Shown piece after piece: positions 23,528 through 34,936 of a stretch of 64,000 nucleotides of DNA. Origin of the DNA: Prorocentrum cordatum. Taxonomy: Eukaryota > Sar > Dinophyceae > Prorocentrales > Prorocentraceae. The stretch is from the NCBI GenBank assembly GCA_963575745.1, contig CAUYUJ010016294.1, positions 150,133-214,132 of the forward strand, given 5' to 3'. The translations under genes and the position numbers were made by a program. Position 1 is the first letter of the stretch, and each line of letters begins with the position of its first letter. The notes beneath the pieces are model-generated. The model did no database searches. It was given only the letters and a program-made list of their open reading frames with translations, and had not been told where the DNA came from.

Positions 23528-24130
23528 TCAAGGCTTCGACGCCCACCCCGGGACAACGCAAGAAACATGCGGCCATGAAGCTCTGCGGCCACACCATGCT
23601 GCAGAATCGCAGGGCTGCTTCCCGTGACGGCTGCAAGGTGGTTCTACGCTCCGCTGGGCCTCTTGAAGAAAAGCTCGGAAAGATTGTCCCGCCCACGACG
23701 GCCCAAAGAGTGTCCTGGGGGGGCCCCCGCACAACAGTGCTTCTGCCAGGCCTCCTGGGGAGCGGCGCAGCGGCGGGGCCTTCCGCTTCTTGGGGGCGAC
23801 CCCCGCGCGGATGCCAGATGCGGACCCGCAGATCAAGCTGAGCGGCCGCAAGTGCCAACGGTTAGGTCGGGCAAGTGCCAACGGTCAGGTCGGTCGATTT
23901 TTTTAAATAAAACACAGTCAAACATTTTCAAACATAGTCAACAATAGTCATAGTCAAACATATTCCTCTTGTAGAGGGGCATGCCCGACTTAATGCCAGA
24001 TGCGGACCCGCAGATCAAGCCGAGCGGCCGCAGGTGCCAGCGGTGGAAGAGGGCAGAGGCCGCGGAGACGGGGGGAGCGCCAGGTTGCGGCATGCGCCAC
24101 GCCTCGGCTCCAGGGTCCGACCATTGCGCC
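23528..24130 (-). CDS. Unrecognised spliced gene, two exons around element B3
   Basis: The upstream exon (about 24000-24130) ends with HRWHLRPLGLICGSASGIKS. The downstream exon (about 23528-23870) starts with the nearly identical RWHLRPLSLICGSASGIRAG and continues VAPKKRKAPPLRRSPGGLAE. Joining the exons anywhere within this repeated segment keeps one reading frame. The duplicated segment is about 52 bp, far longer than a target-site duplication. No domain is recognised. The downstream end is uncertain because two frames stay open. Confidence 0.4.
23863..23995. mobile_element. Introner-like element family B, copy B3, flanked by ~52 bp direct repeats
   Basis: The right end 'ggggcatgcccgactt' is canonical. 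The left end is rearranged: 'agtgccaacggt.aggtcgg' appears twice in tandem. The interior is AT-rich with 'catagtcaaacat' blocks. Flanking sequences 23813-23864 and 23994-24049 are about 95% identical ('gatgcggacccgcagatcaa' and following), suggesting gene conversion or unequal exchange after insertion. Confidence 0.75.
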
Positions 24131-24971
24131 GCAGTCGCAGCAGCGAGAGGTAAGGAATCGCAGCTGACGTCGAGGTCGACGCCGACGCCGACGCCGACGC
24201 CGACGACGACGTCGACGACGACTACTAGCGACGAGAGACGATGACGACTACTAGCGACGAGAGACGATGACGACGCCGACGCCGACGGCGAAGCCGATCC
24301 CCTGACCTCCAACGTGTTGACGAAATCACGACGGCTGGCGTTCGCCGTTTTCGGCCTCCAATGGCAGCGCTCGACGCCGGTGGCCGGATCCGTGTCTGAA
24401 TCGTGGCGCTCTCCGTCCAGCTGCCAGCAGGGGGCGCCCCCGAAAAATACGCGTGCAACACTGGGGGAGAACGTTCGGGGGGACCAGCTCGGGGGGAGGT
24501 GCGGTGAAACATCGGCTGGGAGTCGGCGAGGCACCGCCGAAGGTAGATGGGAGACAGGCCCCCGAGAAAGCAGGAATCGAGCTCACGCCTTCGACTCTCT
24601 GGCGATGCACGAAGGAATTTCGGTTCAATGTCCCGCCCGCCCCGCTCTACAGTTGGCACGTACGTTGAGACATATATTTTCATTCGGCAGCTTAGAGGAT
24701 CGTTGCACGATGTTTGAAAACCACCAGGTTTTCCCTGGCCCTAAGGGTCCTCAAGGCCATGGAAAAAAACACTCGTTTGCCAAGGAATCGCTTGCCGGTG
24801 AAAACAACTTCTACTTATCACTCAGCTCTGCTCGCTGTCGCCTCGCTGTCTCGCCTCAAAACCCTCGAGGGACTTCTGGCCTCCTCTCAACCCCTGCCTC
24901 CTCATGCTGCTGAGGGGCGCTAGCTGGGCTCTGGCTCTACAGTTGCCAGATACGATGAGAAATGCTGCTAT
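24131..24971. other. Unassigned DNA with a short tandem repeat
   Basis: GACGCC and a 26 bp unit ('gactactagcgacgagagac') in two tandem copies lie at 24170-24290. The remainder to 24970 shows no gene. Confidence 0.45.
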
Positions 24972-25135
24972 GCAGTGGAGGCCAGTCCACCACAAGAAAC
25001 CTTCCACAAGAACCCCCCCCCTGAAACCCCAGGACGCCCATCGATTGTTGGTGTGGGAACGCCACGCTTTCCATCGCCAAACCATCGACTCCCAAGAAAC
25101 GGGCAGGTGCTTCTTGGCATGGGTCTCCACTGTAA
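24972..25135. mobile_element. Family H element, subfamily a, copy 1
   Basis: Ends 'gcagtggaggcc' and 'gtctccactgta' are inverted repeats. Interior blocks 'ccacaagaaacc', 'aggacgcccatcgatt', 'cacgctttcc' and 'cccaagaaac' match 28997-29173 and 46179-46353. Confidence 0.75.
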
Positions 25136-25284
25136 GGAATCTCAGGGCACATTCGCCGTCGAGCCTTGAGCTTCCTGGGGTGCCCCTAGGCTTTTTAGCC
25201 AGAGCCCCCCGAAGGCCATCGGGGAGATAAGAACAACTTCCGCAGGGCACCTCCTGCTGGCAGGTCGGTTTCTTCTTTGACGTG

Positions 25285-25390
25285 CCAGCGGTGTAAGGTC
25301 CGCCCGCCCGCCCCGCCCGTCAGGGTCTGCCCGCCCAGCCCGCTCGTCAGGGCCCGCCCGCCCGACCCGCCCGTTAGGGTCCGATGTCTC
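25285..25390. repeat. ~30 bp minisatellite 'cccgcccgtcagggtc'
   Basis: About four units with 'cgcccgcccgacccgcccgt' and 'cagggtc'. A degenerate relative occurs at 25725-25900. Confidence 0.75.
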
Positions 25391-25575
25391 GATGGTTTTA
25401 GAAGGCAGAAGATCCGCGCGCGAAGTGCACCTGAGAGGAAACCTGGAGCACCCGGAACGCAGCCGCTACTTCCCTGGCTGCGGGAAGCCACCGCGCGGCG
25501 CGCGGAGCGAAAAAACCCAGGATACCCTGATGAAAAGCAGGTGGTTTCTTGATGCGCGCCTCCACTGTAATCACC
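25391..25575. mobile_element. Family H element, subfamily b, copy 2
   Basis: Has 'ggctgcgggaagccaccgcg', 'agcgaaaaaacccagg', 'ttcttgatgcgcg' and the terminal 'ctccactgtaatc', matching the copies near 4.35 and 62.2 kb. Confidence 0.6.
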
Positions 25576-25724
25576 CCGACACGCGAAGCCTTTCTAGTGA
25601 ACGCACCCACAGAATGAATCGAACAGGGCAGGGCTGTCTAGTAAAAACGCCCAGGGCCGCTTAGTAGAAGCCACTCATTTGGTCCGGGTGGTCTTTCCTC
25701 CCTGGAGGTTTGGAAGCCCGCCCG

Positions 25725-25900
25725 CGCGCTGGAATGTCCCGCCCGCCCGACCCGCCTGGTAAAGTCTTCCCTCGGACCCGCCCTGGAGGGTCCGCCCTCG
25801 ACCCGCCCTCTGAGGTCCGTCCGGTCGCTTGCCTAAAGGCCTCGAGCCGCCTGCTCGAGCGTCCGCTCGCCCGACCCGGCTGTCCGGTCGGGGTCCACCC
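25725..25900. repeat. Degenerate 'cccgcccgacccgcc' minisatellite
   Basis: Loosely repeated cgcccgacccgcc and ggtc blocks related to 25285-25390. Confidence 0.5.
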
Positions 25901-25929
25901 AAGAGCTGACATGAGTCAAAATACCAAGT

Positions 25930-26158
25930 AGAAGAAAACAGCTGCGTAAACATAAACTCGTGGCGCTCCGCGCGGATTTCTTGGATCTGCGCTGGCCCCC
26001 CTTCCCTGGCGCGCGGAGCGCGCCAGGGGCGGCGCCGGAGGCGCCGCTGGGGGGGTCCGGCGCGGATCCAAGAAATCCGCGCGGAGCATCGAAAGTTTGT
26101 GTTTATGGCGTTTTTCTGTTTTTGTTTTTGTCTGTTTTTGTTTGTCTCCTTTTTCGAC
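25930..26158. mobile_element. Foldback element family A, copy A4
   Basis: Contains 'gcgcggatttcttggatctg', the ggcgcgcggagcgcgcc core and 'caagaaatccgcgcgga'. Outer arms contain aaacataa and gtttatggcg. The right outer arm includes an expanded 'gtttttg' repeat (26112-26150). Confidence 0.8.
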
Positions 26159-26644
26159 CAAGGGGGTGCGTTCATAAACGGAGATGGCGGGGAACAGGAG
26201 CTTGAAGTATACACCATGATGTTGAGAGATACCCGGGGCAACGAAGAGCGAACAATCCTAACGTGAGTGCAGCTGCTGCTTCTTCCCAACGTGGACACCC
26301 AAAGTTCTGCATCCCTTCCCCGGCACCGTCTTTGTCCGAGTCGCTTTTTGATTGTCCCAGGGCCCGAGGCCGAGATTTGCCCAAACCTTCCATGGTGATC
26401 TTTCCGCGGCGCGAGGAGGTCTGGGCCCATCGGGCAAACAAACCAGCCTCCATGCCTTCCCTGCAGCGCGGCCTGTCCAGAACTCCGCGGCGAATCCGGC
26501 CGTGGCGTCGAGAAAGCTCCCAGGAGGCCCCCAGCTGCCTCGATCCCCAAAGTTCGAGGAGAACCTCTGCCAGGCTTTCTGGCGGGAGGTGCGCCCGAAA
26601 ATTCACCCAACGCGCGCACGCGCCCCTCGTGAGTTCCGACGCCC
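26159..26644. other. Unassigned DNA with an M-like block
   Basis: Near 26478-26530 a block 'cggcgaatccggccgtggcg' resembles the M elements at 53.5, 60.85 and 61.65 kb. No gene is supported. Confidence 0.35.
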
Positions 26645-26820
26645 GAGATTGAAGGGGCCCCAGGACACACAAATAAATATACACAAATAAAAAGATCCCC
26701 CATATTTTCGCATATTTTCTGGGTTTTTGTCTTCCCCCCCAGTTCCCATATTTTCCCATATTTTCTGGGGGGTCGACGATTAACTGTGTCTGTGTGTTTC
26801 TTTCCCTCCTGAGAGATGGG
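26645..26820. mobile_element. AT-rich element family F, copy 1
   Basis: Nearly the same as 57820-57985: 'cacacaaataaatatacaca', 'ccatattttc' repeated four times, 'gtcgacgattaa' and 'tgtgtctgtgtg'. The AT-rich block contrasts sharply with GC-rich flanks. Its ends are weakly inverted (cacacaaat / attgtgtctgtgtg). Confidence 0.75.
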
Positions 26821-27055
26821 CACGATGCCAAACAACAACTCTTGTCCCAAGCCGACAGCGGCCGCTGTTGGCTGGGCGGCCTTCTGCTGCCTCAAAGGGA
26901 CACCGTCCGCGGCGACACCGACAGCGAGCCCTGCCCAACATGAGCAGGCGCCGCCGCCGGACTTCGTACGGCCAACCCGCACCATGAGGACGAACGATAA
27001 GGATGCAAGGGCCTTGGAGGGCCAGTGCGAGGCTTTTCCAGCGGGGCGCGGCTAC

Positions 27056-27246
27056 TGCAGGTTCGTGCCGTGTCGACCCTGGCGTTGGTTCCTGATACCG
27101 CGCTGGATCGTTCAACCTTGAACGATCGGCCGTCTCCGCAACGTCCGATCGTTCAACATCGACCGATTCTGGGCCGCCGACGGCGTTCAACGTTGAACGT
27201 CGGCGGCGGGGTCGCCGCCGGTCGACACGACGCGAACCTACTGTAG
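27056..27246. mobile_element. Inverted-repeat element family E, copy E2
   Basis: Differs from E1 (912-1098) at only a handful of positions. Ends 'gcaggttcgtgccgtg' and 'cacgacgcgaacctactgta'. The flanking plus strand on the left gives protein-like PPPDFVRPTRTMRTNDKDA, but no joint is proven. Confidence 0.75.
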
Positions 27247-28384
27247 CGAAAGTGGCCAAGGATGGGCCGAGGAGGCAGGGACGCAAGGTGCAAAGGCACC
27301 CTTGGGAAGGTTGCCCGTCCTTACTATGCGGGTTGGCCGTGCCCCTCTCTCTCCGTACCCCTTGCGCTCGTGGCGTGCGGGGGAAGGGGCTCCCGCAGCC
27401 GCAGCCGGCCGCGCCGCCGCCTTGGGCGCCCGGGGCCCCGCCGGCTCCGCCGCAGCTGCGCCTGGTGCGCCCCGCCCCGTGCCCCGGAGGCGCGGACTTC
27501 TTCGACGGGGTGGCAAGTCGACGGACCTTCGGCGAGAGGCCTCGAGCGGATCAGGTCGGAGGATCGCGCCGCATCGCCAACGCGTCGCCGATGCATCGGC
27601 GATGCATCGGCGACGTCGGGGCGAGGCGAGGCGAGGCGAGGCGCGTCGTGTCCGGCCCAGATGGCCGACCCGCACGGGGCAAGGCGCGTGGGCCGCAGCC
27701 CTCACATTTTTTTTTTTCAGACTCAAACGCTTCCCACTCTCCTGCGAAACTGCACCCTGCTTCGTGGACTTGTGATAGTCATCTTGCGCACAGCAGGGGT
27801 TGGGCGAACATGGTCAACACGATGGTCGACGCGATGGTCGCCAAAGTGGTCGCCCCTCCAAAGCAAAACAATATGGTCGACACAATGGACGCCAAAACGG
27901 CCACCAAAAACACACTCAAAGCGCAATGGCCGTCCTTTTGGCAGTAGAAGCTTCTGGCAGGAGAAGATCGAGCTCCACACGGAGCCGCATCCCCGAGGCA
28001 TCGGCATCGGCGATGCGGCAGGAGCGAGTGGCTCGAGGCAGGCCACCAGAGGGAGCACCGAAGACCACCGCCGAAATCGGGTCCCGACGCTTCGGGGGGG
28101 ATGGCGCTCTTTGGTCTCTCGTTTTTTTTTTTTTGTTCTTTCTGTTTTTCCTTCTTTTTTCTTTTTTCTTTTTCTTTTTTTTTGGGGGGGGGGGGCGAGG
28201 GGGGGTTGTTTGTTAAATATATTTTTTTTCAGCCGGAGGGCCTTCCCCGATCTGGGCCTCTGGGGCTCGCCAGGGTGCCTGGGGCCATCAGGGCTGGATC
28301 AGAAACACGCAGAGGGCCCCCGGGGAAGGTGCCGCGAGTCTGGTCGGGAGTTGCCAAAGGTGTCCGTGGCCCAAGGTTTACGAT
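27247..28384. repeat. Family N palindromic repeats and unassigned DNA
   Basis: Between 27540 and 27700, 'gcatcgccaacgcgtcgccg' and 'gatgcatcggcgatgcatcg' with 'ggtcggaggatcgcgccgca' match the N elements at 59.7 and 60.4 kb. Poly-T and G runs lie at 28118-28230. No gene is supported. Confidence 0.5.
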
Positions 28385-28548
28385 GCTCCGACCTACTGTA
28401 GCCTGGATCACCAGAAAGAGCTCCGAGTCGGGCCCTGGGGGGCGACGCTCGTTCGGCACTTCGCCAGCGTGCCGGGCAGACACCGTTTCGATACTCTTCG
28501 GGGTGCTCGAAGCTGTTTCTGGAATGTGGTCCTTCAGTGCGATGAAAT
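28385..28548. mobile_element. Element family G, copy 2
   Basis: Shares 'tgctccgacctact', 'gcctggatcaccagaaagag', 'tcgggccctggg', 'ctcgttcggca' and 'gaatgtggtcctt' with the G element at 62474-62666, whose insertion into an exon is documented. The ends are inverted (catc.ca / tg.gatg). The target duplication is unclear here. Confidence 0.65.
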
Positions 28549-28727
28549 TAACACAACCCAAAGCGAAGACATGATTGTTGCATGACGTCGTGTCCCTAAC
28601 TCTTCGCTCCACCTCGGAGTTCCCAGGGCCCCCTGGGCCTCGCCGTTGGGTCTGCTTTGTCGGCCATGGGGGCATCCGGGACCATCCTGGGAGCACCCTT
28701 GGCCGAGGACACCTCCAGCAAGTCAGC

Positions 28728-28970
28728 GCTTTCTTATTCGGCGTTTCGACATCGGGCGGAAGGGGGGGAGGGGGGGGGGTCTGGCTCCGGTCCTCTGCTT
28801 CATGCGACTGTTTGCAACAGCGCGTCCTCTCGGGGAGACTCCACCTGCTTGAGACCGGCGCCAAAAGCAGCCAACAGCTACTCCAGGGGGGGGGAGGGGG
28901 GGTGCGAGGGCCCGCGTCGATCCGCAAAAGAAAAAGTAAGAAAACGCTCACCAACGCCCGATCTGGGGCC
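28728..28970. mobile_element. Element family D, copy 1
   Basis: About 80% similar to 54046-54275: 'ttattcggcg.ttcgacat', a G-run, 'ctccacctgc', 'ctactccaggggggg' and 'gtgcgagggcccgcg'. Ends 'ttttcttattcgg' and 'agaaaacgctcacc' are inverted repeats. Confidence 0.75.
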
Positions 28971-28996
28971 GCACGTGTGACAGCAAATCATACAGC

Positions 28997-29173
28997 AGGA
29001 GCTCGACCACAAGAAACTTTCCACAGGAAACCCAGCCCTAAGACCCCGCCAGGACGCCCATCGATTCTCGGTGTGGGGACATCACGCTTCCGTAGCAGAG
29101 CCATCGAAACCCAAGAAACCCAGGGCACCCTGGAGGCAAGCAGGGTGTTTCTTGGGATGGGTTTCCACTGCAC
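28997..29173. mobile_element. Family H element, subfamily a, copy 2
   Basis: Contains 'accacaagaaactttccaca', 'aggacgcccatcgattctcg', 'cacgcttccgtagc' and the right end 'gggtttccactgca'. The left terminal repeat is degraded. Confidence 0.7.
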
Positions 29174-29425
29174 CGAAGGGTGTCGGCGTTCCCTAGGCGT
29201 TTTTTGTGCGACAAATGTGGTCGTACCTTCGGTGGAGCTCTGTCTCGATCTTCGCATGACTCTTCGCCCTCACCCCGGCGTTGCGGTCTTCGAGCTACCC
29301 CCCGCACGGACTGCGACGGATACATGGGCCTGCCTCCGACGCCACACGAAGCGCTTCACGCTCTGAGGGTGCTCCCCGCGCGCCGTGATTCCCTTCGCCT
29401 GCGTCCCAGCGCAGCTTGCCGCAAC
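29174..29425. other. Unassigned DNA
   Basis: A zinc-finger-like translation here was judged accidental. No other feature is seen. Confidence 0.35.
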
Positions 29426-29515
29426 TCGGATCCGAGGAGGAGGAGGAGGAGGAGGAGGAGGAGGAGGGAGGGAGGGAGGGAGGGAGGGAGGGAGGGAGGG
29501 GGGGGGGGGGGGGGA
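29426..29515. repeat. GGA, GGGA and poly-G microsatellite
   Basis: Successive runs of GGA, GGGA and G. Confidence 0.95.
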
Positions 29516-29793
29516 CTGCCCGCTCCCCCGAAGCGGCCCCGGGGCCGGCTCGGAGGGAGGAAGGGGCCGTAAATGAGGAGCAAGGGGAGGGATGGTGGAT
29601 GACGAGGGGGGGATTCCGTTGCAAACCACGCTGTCTTTACGAACCCAGCACGGGAGCAGAAAACTACGCGGGTTACCACGGAGGCTGGCTTCCAGTTTGA
29701 AGATGCCGCCCACTCGGGTAGCCATGGCCCTCGAGCGGCCTTCATGGCTGGGAAAAACGCCCTTCCGGAACCACGAATGACGAGTGAGGAGGG
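29516..29793. other. Coding-like on both strands, unresolved
   Basis: The plus strand gives RCKPRCLYEPSTGAENYAGY before a stop at about 29700. The minus strand gives NWKPASVVTRVVFCSRAGFV in an open frame. At most one can be real, and neither matches a family I know. Confidence 0.25.
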
Positions 29794-30320
<527 letters not shown>

Positions 30321-30477
30321 ACGATACCGGACCGAATGTCTCCAAATGGCCACACTGCTGCAACACCACAGGACATTCTGCAATATGCAACCTATCGTGC
30401 GCTAGATGTGCGAATGGAGGATGCCCCCAGGGTGGGAACCCCACTCTGTCCTTGCTCAACCGCGGTTGAAGAGGAGA

Positions 30478-30535
30478 AGGGGAAGGAGGAGGAGGAGGAG
30501 GAGGAGGAGGAGGAGGAGGAGGAGGAGGAGGAGGA
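30478..30535. repeat. (GGA)n microsatellite
   Basis: Short GGA array at the outer edge of the retroelement-like block. Confidence 0.95.
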
Positions 30536-30597
30536 TGCCGCTTGGCGCCGAGAGCCCGTCCAGGGGCAGAGGATGCGTCACGCGGGGGCGCGAGGAA

Positions 30598-30750
30598 TCA
30601 TAATTGCGGGGGCTAGACACGCTGCGAAATATTACGTGGCGGCAATAGAATGCCGACCTTTTCGTCTCTTCAAAAAATCATGCTGTCGCGCCGGCGCTCA
30701 ATCCCAAACGGCAGCCATGCACCCGATTCGAGTCGGGATTGTACGAGCAA
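30598..30750 (-). repeat. LTR-like direct repeat T, distal copy
   Basis: Aligns colinearly and in the same orientation with 38354-38500: 'aattgcggggg', 'cacgctg', 'acgtggc.gcagta.aatg', 'ctcaaa.aa.cat.ctgtcgcg' and 'gattcgagtcggga'. With Gag-like sequence near the other copy on the minus strand, this would be the 3' LTR remnant. Only about 150 bp is alignable by eye. Confidence 0.5.
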
Positions 30751-30919
30751 TCGGGCAGCCCTGGCGGAGCAGGAGGCGAGAGAAAATAAGAATGCCAGAA
30801 TTGCCCAACCCCCACGCACCTTCCCAATCCGTCCAGGATAAGCGTTCGCCATCTGGGAGCCGCGCCAGGCAGGTGGAGTGCGGGCTCTCTGACTGTGCTC
30901 AGTGAGCACGCTCGTGCTC

Positions 30920-32638
30920 TTAGGAACGGCGCCGAGCAGCTCGCCTCTGTAAATGAGAGGCAGACTGCCAAGCGCCGTGTCTGTGGAGACCTCGTGCCGC
31001 GAACATGTGTCCGAAAGCCTGCAGCCTGGAAGCCAGGCTCGGGGATGGTCTGGCACCGAGGTCATTGTGAGGCGAGGAAGTGGATGGAGCTGCCGTGGAC
31101 TGGTGTGTGGAGAGGGCGAAGGATGAAGACTCCTTGAGGGCGTGCGGCTGGTCCGCACAACGTCTCACCCAGCAATGCCCAACTCGGTCTGATGGGTCGC
31201 CACTCGCAGCAGCTCCAAAGGATGGCGCCGCATGCGTGCTCTTTGGTGGAGGCGCCTCACCCGCCGCCGATGCAGCAGCATTTGATGATGCCCTGGCTGC
31301 TGCGTGGGCTGCGTCGCGGGCCACCTTGCTCTTGAAGCCGTCGCGCCAGGTCCTCTTGGGCTTGGAAGTTCCCGGCGCTGACGACGTGGCCTCTTTGGGC
31401 TTCTGCTTCTCCTTGCCGCCCTTGCAGTGCTTGCCGCCGTTGGCGTGCTGGCCGACGCTGCCGCTGCCCCCGTGGGCCGCGAAGCGCGCCTGCCAGAGAC
31501 TGCCGACAGGGGCCCTGCTGCCCGTGGCTCGGCGGCGGCCTGGCGGGCGGCAGCCCGGCGGGGGCTCCTGCGGAGGCGCCTCGGCGAGCTTGCTGTCGCC
31601 GCGCCCGCCGCGGCACTGCTGCTCGTGCCGCGGGGCGCGGCGCGGTGGCGAGCCCGGCGGCGCGGGCGGCTTCCTCGGGGTCGGCCGCGGGCGCCGCTCC
31701 CGGAGCGCCCGAGGCCTGTCCCTGGTGCACGTCCGGCTGCTGGGTGCATGGCTCGGCGCTCTGGCTGGCCTCGGCGCAGCTGGAGCTGGCGGTGGCGGTG
31801 GCTCGTCGCCATCGAAGAGGTCGTCGAGCACCGGTGCTGGCGGTGCTGGGTCGTCGGTGGGGCCCCGATCTGCTGGGGGCCCATCGGTGTCAAGGCTCTG
31901 GGGTCCAAAGGGTGCCTGCCGCGAGCTCGCGGGCCCGCCGCGCGCGGGTCTCACGGTGGAGTGCCCCGCGTGGGCCCGCGCGGCGCTCGTGAGCTGCCCT
32001 GGGCTGCTCGTCGAACCAGCGGCATTCTCCTGGGCGCCTGGCGTGGTCAGGGTGCGCTCGACCGCGTGGTGGGCCACGTGTGCTGCTATTGCAGGTGCGC
32101 GGTGACTCCGCGCCCAGTGGCACTGCAGATCTCTCTGGGGTTTTGAGATGTGCCACGGGTTTAGAAAGCTGCAGTCGCCGCGGCACCCTGGGCGCTCTGG
32201 GCATCGCTTCGCGTTGGTTGTACTGGCTGGTTGCCTAGCGGCTGATGCTGCGGTGGGAGTCAGAGTGCCGGACGTCCGAGTCGAGGCGCCAGATGTCTTC
32301 GGCCTAGCTCGAGACTCACGTGCCGGTGCTGGTATGGCTGCTGGTGCTGGCGGTGGTGGCGCCTCTGCAGTTTCCAAGCGTTCAAGATCTTGACGTGCAT
32401 GTGGGCTGACTCGTGAGCCCGTGACTGGGTAGAGCACCGATAGGAGGGCAGTTAGGCTATCCACTGCAATCCGAAGAGTGACGATGCTGTGCGCCGCGCG
32501 CTCAGCCAAGCGCCCTGGCCAGACCTGCAGTGTCTTGGTCTGTTGATTATGGCCACAATTGACGTCATGGTCGTGGTTCCCGCTGTGCCTCAGATTCCTG
32601 CAGGGTGCCAGCAGGTGTGACGAATTGGCGATGGCCAA
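30920..32638 (-). CDS. 572-codon open frame, unrecognised
   Basis: The longest non-repetitive open frame of the retroelement-like block. The protein would be rich in Pro, Ala and Arg, with an acidic patch VLDDLFDGDEPPPPPAPAAP near the middle and a basic GGKEKQKPKEATSS stretch later. No catalytic motif is seen. In DNA this GC-rich an open frame of this size can arise by chance, so coding status is doubtful. If real, it would be a downstream polyprotein segment of the element. Confidence 0.25.
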   Translation of the reverse strand: MAIANSSHLLAPCRNLRHSGNHDHDVNCGHNQQTKTLQVWPGRLAERAAHSIVTLRIAVDSLTALLSVLYPVTGSRVSPHARQDLERLETAEAPPPPAPAAIPAPARESRARPKTSGASTRTSGTLTPTAASAARQPASTTNAKRCPERPGCRGDCSFLNPWHISKPQRDLQCHWARSHRAPAIAAHVAHHAVERTLTTPGAQENAAGSTSSPGQLTSAARAHAGHSTVRPARGGPASSRQAPFGPQSLDTDGPPADRGPTDDPAPPAPVLDDLFDGDEPPPPPAPAAPRPARAPSHAPSSRTCTRDRPRALRERRPRPTPRKPPAPPGSPPRRAPRHEQQCRGGRGDSKLAEAPPQEPPPGCRPPGRRRATGSRAPVGSLWQARFAAHGGSGSVGQHANGGKHCKGGKEKQKPKEATSSAPGTSKPKRTWRDGFKSKVARDAAHAAARASSNAAASAAGEAPPPKSTHAAPSFGAAASGDPSDRVGHCWVRRCADQPHALKESSSFALSTHQSTAAPSTSSPHNDLGARPSPSLASRLQAFGHMFAARGLHRHGAWQSASHLQRRAARRRS

Positions 32639-34528
32639 GGTGGCTTCTTAGCTGGGAAACCTCGTGGACCCTTGGCTCCCAAACGACACTGGTCAAACAC
32701 GAGCGCGTCCACCTGGGGATATTGTGATCTATGGTCCATGGTAGTACGGCGCTGTGCCATGTAGGGCTCGGCTGTTCGACGAGGAAGATCGCCCCTCCTG
32801 AATCTGGGTAATCGCCACAAGATCGCAGAACATCATGCGGGGGGAATCCTGCTCATAACGTGTCCGCCAAGTCTCGTGTTAATCCGGTAGTTGAGGCTGC
32901 TTGGAGGTCGAATACTGCGGCAGGCAAGTGCAAGAACTGCTACCCAAAGGAGGGTGGATTTGAAATCTTTGAGGAAACGTTGTTGTCCGTCGGGCGTCCT
33001 GGGTCGCAGCGCCACCAAGTCAAAATTCTCCTTAGTCGTGAGCTGTCGGCGGATGGCGATCTGTGAGGTGCGGGCTTCTCCCTCGCGCAACTCGCAAAGG
33101 TTCATCCCTGGGCTCCGCGTGGGAGCCGCGGTGATGGCTTGCTCTAGGTTGGTGGCTTGGTCGACCGAGATGGGGGACGCAGCTCGGGAGCCAACAATGG
33201 TTCCAGCTGCGAAGGTTCTGCCAGATGCTCGTCTTGAAAGATCGCGCTGGCGTGCGCTATACGTGTGTACCATGACAGCTTTGCCAACTGTTCTGCTGTG
33301 CCCAGTCCTGATAGGTCGTCGCCAGTCTCCTCGACGACCTTCTGGCGTTTGATGGGCGCGCGACCCGGCCGCTTGCGCTCCTTGGCTCGTTCGGCTTCGC
33401 CGCTTGTAAAGGCCAGGGAGGCCGCGGGGGCAGCCGCGCAGAAGGTCGCCTTGCCCGTTTGGTGCGCTATCGGTTTGAGCTGGATGTGTCGGTGAAACAG
33501 CTGCCTGGCTCACGCGCGGGGCACGCGTGCGCGGCCCGCGTGGGCGCCTGGCGCGAGACCCCGGAAATTGGGCAATTGGTTCGTGCTGGTGCAAAAAGGC
33601 CAGTGCGGAGCATCACGTGAACACGGGTCACGGTGCTCTCGTCTGTTTTTGTGGCCCAGTAATCGGTAGTCGGCGTCGTGCTTGCATTGGCAGTAGCCGC
33701 TCGATCGCTGGAGTTCTTATACATGTCGTCGTTCTGACTCTTTTCGAAACTGGTACTGTTGGTCTTGTTCCTAATCGAGTCGGGGGCAGAACGTGCTGGG
33801 TACTCGCGAGCAGAGCAGCTGGGCTGTCCGAGGGCTCGCCAATCCTAGACTCAGACTGAGCAGTCGCCGCTGCTTCGTCCAATCCAAAATGGCTCACCAG
33901 TTGCACGAGAAGTCCTAGCATCACTTCTGCCTGGATTCGCTTAACCTGTAAGCGTGCTGCTTTGGCAGTGCGACCTTCGCGTGGTGTGGCGACGGCATCA
34001 GGACCAGATGATGGAGTCCAACTAGCCTGGGGCGCAATGACGTGGGGGCACGCGTCCACTGGCGTCACGATCTGGAGCGCCAGGTGACGGAACCTGTTCT
34101 GGTGTGAGCCCTGGCCGGCAGGGCCTGATGGCGACCGGTCTCATGCCTAGAGCTGGGGAGGTGACCGTGGCAATAATAATGTCAAGCTTGCCGGCGAACT
34201 CCATAGCTGCGCGTGGTATACCGTCACGCGCGCGCGTCAATGGAATTTCGTGGATGAGGTCGAGGGCGCGCGCGTGCTTGTAGCCAACGTCAATGCGCTG
34301 AGGCGGGATCATTACCCAAACAAATCCGCGCATGTGTCGCTTGAATTTGCGAGAAAGGCTGAGAAGTGAGCGGAGAGAAAGGTCTTGTGATGCATCGTGC
34401 GAGTGGTCCAGCCGTGCTGCCCGAGAGCTCGTGCCTCGGCGGGCGCGAGCTCAATCGCGCCAGCAAGTTGGATGTGCGAGGGTTTCCCCGGCGAGGAGAG
34501 CTGGCGCGGCCCGCGAGGAGCCGTCGAC

Positions 34529-34936
34529 TCATTGGGGGCTGATGGCGGGCCGCTGCTCAGCCGCCGCTGGGGGTGCAACAGCTGCCGACGACTCGTTGTC
34601 CACGGCCTCCGTCTCCGTCTCGTCCGCCTGGGCGTGTAGCTGCGCGCGGCGGTCTGGAGATCCGCTGGGCGTCTGCGCTGCCCGCGTGAAGTCGTCGACG
34701 ACCGTGACTGGGTGCCCGCTTGGTGCCTTCTGAAGCGGGATGCAGACTGTGCCTGCAGGCCACTGGATCTGCTCATCACCGCCTCCTTGGATAGTCAGTT
34801 CGCGCCAGCCCATGTCCGGGATCGCGCGCGTGGGCTCCGAGCCTCGCGGCCCGAGCAGTCCAGGTAGGTCGCGGCCTGAACCTCTTGCGAGAAGCGCCGT
34901 AAAGCCGCGGGGCGCGGCGCGGCGCGGCCCAATCAT
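34529..34936 (-). pseudogene. Retroelement polyprotein fragment (tentative)
   Basis: The frame reads GMGWRELTI(Q) ... WPAGTVCIPLQKAPSGHPVT VVDDF. From memory, dinoflagellate Ty1/copia-like polyproteins carry a similar 'SGH + hydrophobic' segment between Gag and protease, but I cannot verify this here. The frame is lost on both sides. The neighbouring frame at 34022-34333 is also protein-like (IPPQRIDVGYKHARALDLIH). Confidence 0.3.

Noticed and set aside
29190-29265. Plus-strand FLCDKCGRTFGGALSRSSHD, a C2H2 zinc-finger look-alike
   Set aside because: The second zinc-binding His is missing at the required spacing, there is no neighbouring finger, and the stretch lies between an H element and a microsatellite.
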